Assembly: GCF_003387355.1 (NCBI RefSeq)
Contig: NZ_QUNH01000002.1
Coordinates: forward strand, 165,606-229,605
Origin: Winogradskyella sediminis
Lineage (GTDB): Bacteria; Bacteroidota; Bacteroidia; Flavobacteriales; Flavobacteriaceae
DNA length: 64,000 nt
Direction of reading: 5' to 3'
Positions 55,433-62,747 of this stretch are shown here, piece by piece (positions within the stretch are counted from its first letter, which is position 1; each line of letters begins with the position of its first letter). The notes under the pieces were generated by a model. That model worked only from the letters and a program-made list of their open reading frames with translations, did not search any database and was not told the DNA's origin. The translations under genes and the position numbers were made by a program.

Positions 55433-55783
55433 ATGAAACTAAAATTACTTTTATTACTATTTTTTGTTGCAGCATTTTCATTTGCTCAGGGATCGGTGTC
55501 TAAAATAGATACTAATGGAACAGGCCTAAATGCTATTGAAATTCAAAATAACGACTTTACAATTGCGCCTAATCCAGCGAAAAATAATTTAAATATTAAA
55601 CTTAAAAAGTCGAGTGAAGATTTAAAACTAGAAGTTTTTGATGTCTTAGGAAAACGAATTTATAACGGTCTCATTACAAAGTTAGAATCGTCAATTGATG
55701 TTTCTAATTGGAAAAATGGAGTGTATCTAGTAAGGATTTCTGATGATACGGAAACAGTGACCAAACGCTTTATTAAACGCTGA
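55433..55783 (+). CDS. Minimal secreted protein: signal peptide plus T9SS sorting domain
   Basis: 116 residues from the ATG at 55433 (a TTG start at 55409 is less likely as it precedes the signal peptide). Signal peptide to about 19 (AAFSFAQ), a short linker of about 22 residues, and then a complete T9SS type A sorting domain (FTIAPNPAKNNLNI to FIKR). There is no cargo domain between. It may be a small surface protein or the remnant of a larger one. Confidence 0.8.
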   Translation: MKLKLLLLLFFVAAFSFAQGSVSKIDTNGTGLNAIEIQNNDFTIAPNPAKNNLNIKLKKSSEDLKLEVFDVLGKRIYNGLITKLESSIDVSNWKNGVYLVRISDDTETVTKRFIKR

Positions 55784-55808
55784 TATAATTATAGTTTAAA
55801 GATAAAAG

Positions 55809-55842
55809 AAAAGCCAGTTCATGTATTGAACTGGCTTTTTTT
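55809..55842. terminator. Bidirectional hairpin terminator
   Basis: AAAAGCCAGTTCA at 55809-55821 pairs perfectly with TGAACTGGCTTTT at 55827-55839, with flanking A and T runs, between convergent genes. Confidence 0.9.
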
Positions 55843-56380
55843 ATTTAAAATCGAGCTTAACTTTATAGTCTTTTAGTTTTTCTAAATGTTGATCTAAGTT
55901 TTTATATAAATTCTCTAAATCTTCACTACGTTTAGAATCACTTTCTTGTCTTATAATAGATTTTATAAAACGTTTTGCAGCTAATTTATTGGTTAAGATT
56001 AAACCAGGAACTTTAACCGTATTGCCCTCTTCGTCTACAGCCACCATAATAAAGTAAGAGGAGTTACAATGTTTTATGACTCCTGTTCTAATATTTTCAG
56101 ACTCTACTCGTATACCAACAACCATAGATGATCTTCCTACGTAATTAACCGATGCTTTCATTGTTACAAGTTCACCAACCTCAATTGGGTTTAAGAAGTT
56201 AACTTTATTTACGGAAGCCGTCACACAATAACTACGCGAATGTTTAGATGCACAGGCAAACGCGACGTTATCCATTAAACTTAAAATATAACCTCCATGA
56301 ATTTTGCCTCCAAAATTGGCATGAGATGGTTTCATTAATTCTGAAATTTGAATCGTAGAATCTTCAGTGGGTTTAAACAT
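55841..56380 (-). CDS. Acyl-CoA thioesterase, hotdog fold
   Basis: 179 residues with the BACH/YciA-type hotdog pattern: MKPSHANFGGKIHGGYILSL, then MDNVAFACASKHSR with the catalytic aspartate, and GELVTMKASVNYVGRSSMVV. Hydrolyses acyl-CoA to the free acid. The C-terminal tail is charged and helical. Its start overlaps the DUF3307 gene by 8 bases, so the three genes at 55.8-57.7 kb form an operon. Confidence 0.9.
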   Translation of the reverse strand: MFKPTEDSTIQISELMKPSHANFGGKIHGGYILSLMDNVAFACASKHSRSYCVTASVNKVNFLNPIEVGELVTMKASVNYVGRSSMVVGIRVESENIRTGVIKHCNSSYFIMVAVDEEGNTVKVPGLILTNKLAAKRFIKSIIRQESDSKRSEDLENLYKNLDQHLEKLKDYKVKLDFK

Positions 56381-57089
56381 AATTTATAAGATTTAAGTAT
56401 AGCAAACTAGTGAGGATAGCAATGCCAAAGCTGATTAATGTCCCTATTAAAATATACTCCGTTAATTTTCTTTCTTTTGAAGCTGTAAGATCACCAAATC
56501 TAAAAACGGATTTAGCTGTTATTAAAAACCCGACAGCTTCCCAATGTTCTGTGATAATAAAGACAAATACTAAAAGACGTTCTAGCACACCAATATAGTT
56601 TCCGGCATCTTTTAGCGACGCGTTATCTTTGGTGAGTTTAGAGATGTTCCATTTCGAAAAAATAACCTTCATTATAATCGAGGTTGGTTTTGTTAAAAAA
56701 GCCACGCAAATGAGTAACGTGAGAAGGTTAGCATCTAAAAATAAATGTATGTCAATTTCAGAAATATCCATTAGAAAAGTTAAGCCAATAATGGAAATAG
56801 CATGTAAGAGTTGATCTATAAAGAAGTAGCGACGTTTTGTTTTTTTTCGTTGTAATAAGAGTTTTAAAGCGTCGATAATAAGGTGTAATGCAGTAATGCC
56901 TAAGATTAATAGAGTGTAAGATAAATCCCATACAAATAGAAACATTAATACCAGATGAACCGCAACATGTATGTATAACCAAATAGATTTTAGTTTTTTC
57001 TTTTCTTTGTGTTTAACCCAAGCGGTTGGTTGAAGAAAAAAATCTCCAATAAGGTGTGCTAAAAAGAGTTTTAAAATAAGTAGCATCAT
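56373..57089 (-). CDS. DUF3307-family membrane protein
   Basis: 238 residues with several membrane helices: LKLFLAHLIGDFFLQPTAWV at the start, LYIHVAVHLVLMFLFVWDL, and IGTLISFGIAILTSLLYLN at the end. The N-terminal histidine/aspartate HLIGDFFLQ is the DUF3307 signature. Such genes are commonly beside satD, as here (4-base overlap). Function unknown. Confidence 0.88.
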   Translation of the reverse strand: MMLLILKLFLAHLIGDFFLQPTAWVKHKEKKKLKSIWLYIHVAVHLVLMFLFVWDLSYTLLILGITALHLIIDALKLLLQRKKTKRRYFFIDQLLHAISIIGLTFLMDISEIDIHLFLDANLLTLLICVAFLTKPTSIIMKVIFSKWNISKLTKDNASLKDAGNYIGVLERLLVFVFIITEHWEAVGFLITAKSVFRFGDLTASKERKLTEYILIGTLISFGIAILTSLLYLNLINYV

Positions 57090-57697
57090 AATTGGTTTAT
57101 TTTCTGTCTAAACAAGTGTTCTAATTCTAAAATTTCGTCTAAATATGCACGCTTTTGGCGTTTACTTACAGCATCCTGACTTATACCAATGAGTTTTGCA
57201 AGGTCAGACTGAATCATGTTAGGGTGTTCTATACTAAGTTTCATGATTTCAGCAGAATTTACTGTCCAATTGTCCATGGCTATTAAAGCCAGTTTAAAAT
57301 AAAGATTAAGCTCTGTATCTATGGTAGAACTACGGGTTTTTAGCTTTAAATTGACTTTTTCTTTTTTTAAGGTTTCTAGGGTTTCACCAGAATATATAAA
57401 AGCCTCACCGTTAGATTCGCTTACGGTGTTACCTTGGTATGATTTACCTCCAATACCAATGGCAAGTCTAACATCTAAACCTTTTATGGTTTTAATACAG
57501 GCTTTTATATATACAGCATATTTAAAACTATGCAATGGGTTACTACATTCTATTTGAAAGCTATCACCTCTATATATTTCATAATTAGAAGTGTTGTGAG
57601 TTAATGAGTTTAGTGTTGATTTTAAGGTGTTTAACCATAAGTCTTGACTCGTAGCTTCTCTAGATTTTATAATATCACCAGTAATTATACCTGTCAT
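57086..57697 (-). CDS. SatD-family protein with C-terminal HTH
   Basis: 203 residues. The N-terminal two-thirds match the SatD family (MTGIITGDIIKSREATSQD; GLDVRLAIGIG; KSYQGNTVSESNGEAFIYSG). The C-terminal part is a helix-turn-helix (MIQSDLAKLIGISQDAVSKR). This suggests a nucleotide-binding or regulatory domain that controls its own DNA target. The gene begins the satD-DUF3307-thioesterase operon and three phased palindromes lie just upstream. Confidence 0.85.
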   Translation of the reverse strand: MTGIITGDIIKSREATSQDLWLNTLKSTLNSLTHNTSNYEIYRGDSFQIECSNPLHSFKYAVYIKACIKTIKGLDVRLAIGIGGKSYQGNTVSESNGEAFIYSGETLETLKKEKVNLKLKTRSSTIDTELNLYFKLALIAMDNWTVNSAEIMKLSIEHPNMIQSDLAKLIGISQDAVSKRQKRAYLDEILELEHLFRQKINQL

Positions 57698-57722
57698 ATA
57701 TTTATGTATTATATGTAAATAT

Positions 57723-57796
57723 ATGCCTTTAAAGTGGAATAATCTAATTTATGCCTTTATTGTGGCATATTCTGAGTTATGCCTTGAAATAGGCAT
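57723..57796. promoter_or_regulatory. Three phased 18-bp palindromes upstream of satD
   Basis: ATGCCTTTAAAGTGGAAT (57723-57740), ATGCCTTTATTGTGGCAT (57751-57768) and ATGCCTTGAAATAGGCAT (57779-57796). Starts are exactly 28 bases apart. Copies 2 and 3 are near-perfect ATGCC/GGCAT dyads; copy 1 has one degraded arm. They lie 26 to 99 bases before the satD start, where a repressor or activator array would be expected. Confidence 0.65.
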
Positions 57797-57802
57797 GTTC
57801 TA

Positions 57803-59188
57803 TTAATCCTCTTCTGTAGCGCGTTTAATGAAGCTTTCTGGTAGTGATTTTTTAGCTTTAGCGCCCATTTTTTTAATACGTTCTACGCGGCTAATTAGGT
57901 TCCCTTTTCCATCTACTAACTTATTCATAGCAGCAGAGTAATCGCTTTTAGCTGCATCAATCTTTTTACCAACACCAGTTAAGTCAACAACTAAGCCTTC
58001 AAATTTATCGTAGAGTGCACCAGCTTGTTTTGCAATTTCTAGCGCATTTTGTTGTTGTTTTTCATTATTCCACATAGAATCTATAGTACGCAAAGTTGCT
58101 AATAGCGTAGAAGGTGTAACAATTACAATATTCTGTTCAAAAGCTTTATTATATAGTGTATTGTCTTCATTGATAGCAACAGCAAAAGCAGGTTCAATAG
58201 GAATAAACATTAGCACAAAATCTGGCGATTCAATATCATACAAGTCTTGGTAATTTTTAGCAGATAATTGATCTACATGTTTTTTTATAGAATTAACATG
58301 CGCTTTTAAAAAAATAGAACGTTGCTCGTCTTCAGCATTTACAAATTGTTCGTAAGCCGTTAATGATACTTTAGAGTCAATAATCATTTTTTTAGAATCA
58401 GGAAGGTATAATACTACATCTGGCATAACGCGAGAACCATCTTCCCTTTGAAAATTCTGTTGCACAAAATATTCTCTGTCTTTCTCAAGTCCAGATTTTT
58501 CTAAAACACGTTCTAATACCAATTCGCCCCAATTACCTTGGGTTTTACTATCACCTTTTAGAGCTCGGGTAAGGTTTGTGGCTTCCTTAGTCATAATTTG
58601 GTTTAAGTCTTTTAAACCCAATAATTGCTCTTTTAAAGCAGAATGCATACTGATACTTTCCTTTTGCGTGTCCTCAACTTTTTTCTCAAAAGTTTTTATT
58701 TTCTCTTCAAGAGGATTTAAAATGTTTTTAATGTTTTCTTTATTCTGTAGTGTGAATTTTTCAGATTTTTCATCTAAAATTTTAGAAGCCATCAACTCAA
58801 AATCTTTACGCAGTTGTTCTTGCTGCAATGCTAATTCTTCGTCGCGTTTTAAGTTGGCTTTTTCAAGATTTTCATATTCCGAATTACGTCTAGACAATTC
58901 TGTATTTAAAAAATCCTTTTCGCGTCTAATCTCCTCACGCTCGCCTTCAATTTTAGAAATTGTAGCTTTTAATTCCGTTAATTGTTCTGAGAAATACTGA
59001 TTTTGTTTTGAACTTTCCGTTTCAGAATACGCTTTAAATTCATTGAATTGCTGTTGCAAATTAGCATTGCGTTCTTCAAGCGTACTTTTGTCGCTTTTAC
59101 TTTTTAGTTGTGAAAATTTTTGCCCAATAAATACACCTATACCTGCAGAAACAAGAATAGCGATGAAAAGAATGATGGTGTCGTTCAT
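57803..59188 (-). CDS. rmuC: DNA recombination protein RmuC
   Basis: 461 residues. N-terminal membrane helix (IILFIAILVSAGIGVFIGQ), a long coiled coil (about 25-195) and the RmuC nuclease-like core: GNWGELVLERVLEKSGLEKD, MPDVVLYLPDSKKMIIDSKV, FVLMFIPIEPAFAVA. It limits rearrangement between inverted repeats. It is transcribed leftward towards satD but the palindrome array sits between the genes. Confidence 0.93.
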   Translation of the reverse strand: MNDTIILFIAILVSAGIGVFIGQKFSQLKSKSDKSTLEERNANLQQQFNEFKAYSETESSKQNQYFSEQLTELKATISKIEGEREEIRREKDFLNTELSRRNSEYENLEKANLKRDEELALQQEQLRKDFELMASKILDEKSEKFTLQNKENIKNILNPLEEKIKTFEKKVEDTQKESISMHSALKEQLLGLKDLNQIMTKEATNLTRALKGDSKTQGNWGELVLERVLEKSGLEKDREYFVQQNFQREDGSRVMPDVVLYLPDSKKMIIDSKVSLTAYEQFVNAEDEQRSIFLKAHVNSIKKHVDQLSAKNYQDLYDIESPDFVLMFIPIEPAFAVAINEDNTLYNKAFEQNIVIVTPSTLLATLRTIDSMWNNEKQQQNALEIAKQAGALYDKFEGLVVDLTGVGKKIDAAKSDYSAAMNKLVDGKGNLISRVERIKKMGAKAKKSLPESFIKRATEED

Positions 59189-59272
59189 AGTTGAAAATGG
59201 AAATTTATCAAAGATAATTTATAAAACGGAAACTAAAGTTGAAAATGAAATCGAAATACGGAAATATTCAAT

Positions 59273-60067
59273 TTATTTTGTCACTCTAAAGCTTCCTGTC
59301 TTTTCATCAAAAACAATTAAATCCTTAGGGAAAAGAGTTTCAAATATACCTTCAGAAATTAATTGACAGGGCTGATTACAGACGACCTTTTCCTTTTGCA
59401 TTACAATCATGGTGTCGCATAATTGAATTGCTAAATCAATTTCATGTGAAGAAAACAATATGGTTTTACCAGTGTCTTTCGTTAATCTCTGCAGCAGTTT
59501 TAAGATGTAAGCTTTATGATACATATCGAGATGGGAAGTAGGCTCATCTAAAATAATAACATCTGTATCTTGAGCCAACGCACGAGCAATCATTACTTTT
59601 TGAAGCTGTCCATCACTTAATTCATAACATTTTTTATCCTTTAAATCGACTATTTTAATTAGGTCTAAGGACTTATTTATAATGGCAATATCTACTTCGG
59701 TTAGATTTCCAATCCAGTTAGTGTAAGGATGTCTGCCCAAAGCCACAAGCTCAAACACGGATAGGTTTTTTGAGATTAAAGGTTCGGTTAATACAATACT
59801 TAGTTGTTTTGCGAGCTCTAAAGTCGATGTTGTTTTAAGATCTTTGCCATTGAGTGAAATGGATCCTGATAATTCTGGTTGCACCTGAATGAGCGTGCGT
59901 AATAATGTAGATTTCCCAATACCATTGGCTCCAACTAAACCGATAAGCTGACCTTTTTGCAATTCAAAATTAATATTTGAAGCAATAACCATTTCTGCTT
60001 TCTTGGTTTTATAACCTATAGAAAGTTGCTTTGCTGCGAGGATGGTATGAGATGCTTCTGTTTTCAT
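59273..60067 (-). CDS. btuD: Vitamin B12 (or siderophore) ABC transporter ATP-binding protein
   Basis: 264 residues of the BtuD/FecE type: Walker A GLVGANGIGKST, signature ELSDGQLQKVMIARAL, Walker B DVIILDEPTSHLD and the switch histidine in TILFSSHEID. It drives import together with the adjacent FecCD-type permease (start abutting it by 1 base) and binding protein. Assignment to B12 instead of iron rests on the cobalamin riboswitch across the divergent region. Confidence 0.86.
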   Translation of the reverse strand: MKTEASHTILAAKQLSIGYKTKKAEMVIASNINFELQKGQLIGLVGANGIGKSTLLRTLIQVQPELSGSISLNGKDLKTTSTLELAKQLSIVLTEPLISKNLSVFELVALGRHPYTNWIGNLTEVDIAIINKSLDLIKIVDLKDKKCYELSDGQLQKVMIARALAQDTDVIILDEPTSHLDMYHKAYILKLLQRLTKDTGKTILFSSHEIDLAIQLCDTMIVMQKEKVVCNQPCQLISEGIFETLFPKDLIVFDEKTGSFRVTK

Positions 60068-61099
60068 TTAAAACATCATTTTGCGTTGACGTACCAATAA
60101 CCATATAACCACAGGTGCACCAACCAAAGCAGTTATAGCATTTATAGGTAAGGTATAATCACTATTTGGAACTTGTGCTACGGTATCGCAGATAAGCATA
60201 ACAATAGCACCACATAAAAATACAGCGGGTAATAATATTTTGTGATTGGTTGTTTTAAAAATTTGTCGTGTTACATGCGGAATAGCCAAACCAATAAACG
60301 CAATTGGTCCGGCAAAAGCTGTAACAGTGCCAGCAATTAAACTGGTGGCTAATATGATAATGAGTCTACTTTGTTTTAAATTTAAACCTAAACTTTTAGC
60401 ATAATTATCACCAAGCAATAAGCTGTTTAATCCTTTGATAGAAGTAATGCTCAGAGCAAGTCCTACGGCATAAATTCCGAAGAAAATTAAAAGTTCGTAC
60501 CAAGATAAATTACTAACGCTACCAAATCCCCAAAAAATGTATTGTTGCAACTGTTCTGCAGAACTAAAATAAGACAATACACTTACCACGGCAGCAGTAA
60601 TGCTTCCAAACATTAAGCCAATGATAAGTATAGCCATGGTGTCTCTAACTTTATTAGAAACCGCTAAAACCGCTAGTAAAACTAAAAAGCTTCCCAAACT
60701 TGCCGCGATAACGATACTCCATTTTGTCATCAGTGCAGTTGCAAATAAACTTCCAAAAAGTCCCGATCCTAAAATCACCAAAGCGACACCCAAACTTGCA
60801 CCAGAGCTAATACCTAACACAAAAGGTCCAGCCAACGGATTTCTAAATAATGTTTGCATCAACAATCCTGAAATTCCCAAACCAGAACCCACCATAATAG
60901 CTGTAATGGCTTTAGGTAATCTATAATCCATTATAATCACATTCCAATTAGAAGTTACCTCGTTAGTACCAAGTAAACTTGCTATAATATTTTTGAGTGG
61001 AATATGAATGGAACCTAGACTTATATTCACCATAAAGCAAACTAAAAGTCCTATGGTAAGTCCAATAAATTGAAATCGATATGTTTTCTGTGCACTCAA
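60068..61099 (-). CDS. btuC: FecCD/BtuC-type ABC permease
   Basis: 343 residues, nine to ten membrane helices, with FecCD signatures DYRLPKAITAIMVGSGLGIS, LMQTLFRNPLAGPFVLGISS, and AFAGPIAFIGLAIPHVTR near the coupling helix. Works as a homodimer with the ATPase to import a corrinoid or siderophore across the inner membrane. Start abuts the binding-protein gene end. Confidence 0.9.
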   Translation of the reverse strand: MSAQKTYRFQFIGLTIGLLVCFMVNISLGSIHIPLKNIIASLLGTNEVTSNWNVIIMDYRLPKAITAIMVGSGLGISGLLMQTLFRNPLAGPFVLGISSGASLGVALVILGSGLFGSLFATALMTKWSIVIAASLGSFLVLLAVLAVSNKVRDTMAILIIGLMFGSITAAVVSVLSYFSSAEQLQQYIFWGFGSVSNLSWYELLIFFGIYAVGLALSITSIKGLNSLLLGDNYAKSLGLNLKQSRLIIILATSLIAGTVTAFAGPIAFIGLAIPHVTRQIFKTTNHKILLPAVFLCGAIVMLICDTVAQVPNSDYTLPINAITALVGAPVVIWLLVRQRKMMF

Positions 61100-62248
61100 T
61101 TAATTAAGCGGTTTAAAAAAATAGGGTGTGTAATCTTTTAACAATTCAGGATGACAAATTTTTATCAAATCTTTTAAGACTAAATCGGGTCTTGCTGTGC
61201 CTAGTTCGTAATATAACACTCCCCCTGTGGCACCTGTTGTATTGGTAAAGCTATAAATGTTTTGGTCTTTAAATGCTTTAAAATTGGTATAAAGAGCATT
61301 TGCATCTTTTAACTGCTCTAAACTAGAATAATAAGAAGGACTTAACCATAAATCGGCATCTTTAGCTTTATCTAATACCACTTCAAAACTTAAGGCTAAG
61401 CTCCCATTTCCGGTGGTGTCGCTCCACAAATAATTGGCATTAGCATCTTTTAAAAATTGAGCTTCAGGACTAGAACCATTTGGTAAATACCAGACATCCT
61501 TTTCCATGGCGCCACTTAAAACAGTGGGCTGATACTTGGCTTGTTTTGCAATTTTTCTAGCCGCTAAATAATCGTGTTCAATGCGATTAAAAATAGAATC
61601 TGCTTTGTGTTCTTTATTAAAAAGTGCACCAAAGAATTTAATCCATTCGGCTTTTGCCAAGGCAGAAGATTCCACCCAATCACCATTATAAATTACAGGA
61701 ATTCCTGCCTTTTTAATAGTCTCAAAGGTTTTATTAACTCCATCAACACCAAACCCAACCACCACATCTGGATTTAAATCTAATAAAACTTCAGTATTGA
61801 TGCCTTCATTTTTGCCAAGTTCTCTCACGGTTCCATGATCTATGCGCTCTCTTGTGTGTTGAGAAGACACATAGTTAGTGCCAGGAAACCCAATTAAAGT
61901 TTCTTCTACACCTAAAAGCTCTAAGGCAGGTATATGCGTTGTAGAGGTCACTACAGATTTTGAAACGGGAGTAATTATAACACCATCGTAATCGGCTTTA
62001 TTATAAGTAGTTTTGGCAGCTTGTTCTTTAGTGAGTAATAAATAGGTGTATCTTTTTTTTGCTTTTGGCCAAGCTTTGGTAATTTCTATGGTTTTTAGAT
62101 GGTTTGTTTCATAGACTTTAAAGCCTTCTGCATATTTTAGATCAATTACATTGTTTTGTTGTTCAGGCAGCTTTGAAGCCGTCTTGTGTTCTTCTTTACA
62201 ATTATAAAAGACGATTAAAAATAGTAATAAAACGCGTGTAATTTTCAT
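61100..62248 (-). CDS. btuF: BtuF-like corrinoid/siderophore-binding lipoprotein
   Basis: 382 residues. Lipoprotein signal with cysteine in FLIVFYNCKEEH, then a periplasmic-binding fold of the helical-backbone type: STTHIPALELLGVEETLIGF, LLDLNPDVVVGFGVDG, AGIPVIYNGDWVESSALAKA and AEWIKFFGALFNKE. The ATTHIPxLELLG pattern is common in cobalamin and heme/iron binding proteins. First gene of the leftward btuF-C-D operon and divergent from the TonB receptor. Confidence 0.85.
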   Translation of the reverse strand: MKITRVLLLFLIVFYNCKEEHKTASKLPEQQNNVIDLKYAEGFKVYETNHLKTIEITKAWPKAKKRYTYLLLTKEQAAKTTYNKADYDGVIITPVSKSVVTSTTHIPALELLGVEETLIGFPGTNYVSSQHTRERIDHGTVRELGKNEGINTEVLLDLNPDVVVGFGVDGVNKTFETIKKAGIPVIYNGDWVESSALAKAEWIKFFGALFNKEHKADSIFNRIEHDYLAARKIAKQAKYQPTVLSGAMEKDVWYLPNGSSPEAQFLKDANANYLWSDTTGNGSLALSFEVVLDKAKDADLWLSPSYYSSLEQLKDANALYTNFKAFKDQNIYSFTNTTGATGGVLYYELGTARPDLVLKDLIKICHPELLKDYTPYFFKPLN

Positions 62249-62286
62249 ATGTAACCTTTGTAACTATTCGTATTGAGGTGAATAGG

Positions 62287-62294
62287 TAAATTTG
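62287..62294 (+). promoter_or_regulatory. -7 box before the small membrane ORF
   Basis: TAAATTTG matches TAnnTTTG, 17 bases before the ATG at 62312. No -33 element stands out. Confidence 0.45.
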
Positions 62295-62311
62295 TTAAAA
62301 TTAATAGAGTC

Positions 62312-62419
62312 ATGAGAGACGATTCAAATTTAACACTATATATCGTTGCAGGAATAATCCTAGCACATTTTTTAATTGGGTTCATTTATTTAATCTACAA
62401 AATGAATAATAAAAAGTAG
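62312..62419 (+). CDS. Small membrane protein, 35 residues
   Basis: ATG to TAG, with one hydrophobic segment (IVAGIILAHFLIGFIYLIYK) flanked by an acidic N-terminus (MRDDSN) and a basic end (NNKK). The membrane-helix-plus-basic-tail pattern is typical of real small proteins. A -7 box lies 17 bases upstream. It sits between divergent btuF and the riboswitch. Not a family I recognise; could be a chance ORF. Confidence 0.5.
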   Translation: MRDDSNLTLYIVAGIILAHFLIGFIYLIYKMNNKK

Positions 62420-62452
62420 TGAATTTACTTAGATGTCTTCATAATAAAATAG

Positions 62453-62460
62453 TACTTTTG
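62453..62460 (+). promoter_or_regulatory. -7 box before the cobalamin riboswitch
   Basis: TACTTTTG fits TAnnTTTG; no clear -33 element. Confidence 0.4.
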
Positions 62461-62524
62461 TCACGAATTTTTGGTTCGACGTTAAAAGTTTCTTTCGCTT
62501 AAATTAAAGGAAGTTTTTAAAGTC

Positions 62525-62702
62525 GATTAAAAGGGAATCTGGTGAGGTGTGTATACCAAGTCCAGAACTGTTCCCGCAACTGTAAGTTTTATGCTCAAGC
62601 AGATTGAGCGTCTCATTTTTAATGAGTTATTATTTTCTTCAAAGCCACTGACATGTATGTTGGGAAGGTGAAATAATAAGAAACAAGTCAGGAGACCTGC
62701 CA
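62525..62702 (+). promoter_or_regulatory. Cobalamin riboswitch
   Basis: The element contains AAAAGGGAAT (62529-62538), the B12-box TTCCCGCAACTGT (62571-62583), AGCCACTG (62643-62650), TGGGAAGGTGA (62661-62671) and the closing AGTCAGGAGACCTGCC (62686-62701). These are the conserved core parts of the class-I cobalamin aptamer in the right order. The TonB-receptor start lies 47 bases after. The rest of 62420-62747 shows nothing else. Confidence 0.9.
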
Positions 62703-62747
62703 TTATTCAAACATCAAAACAACTTTCGGGAGAAAAGTATTTGAGTA

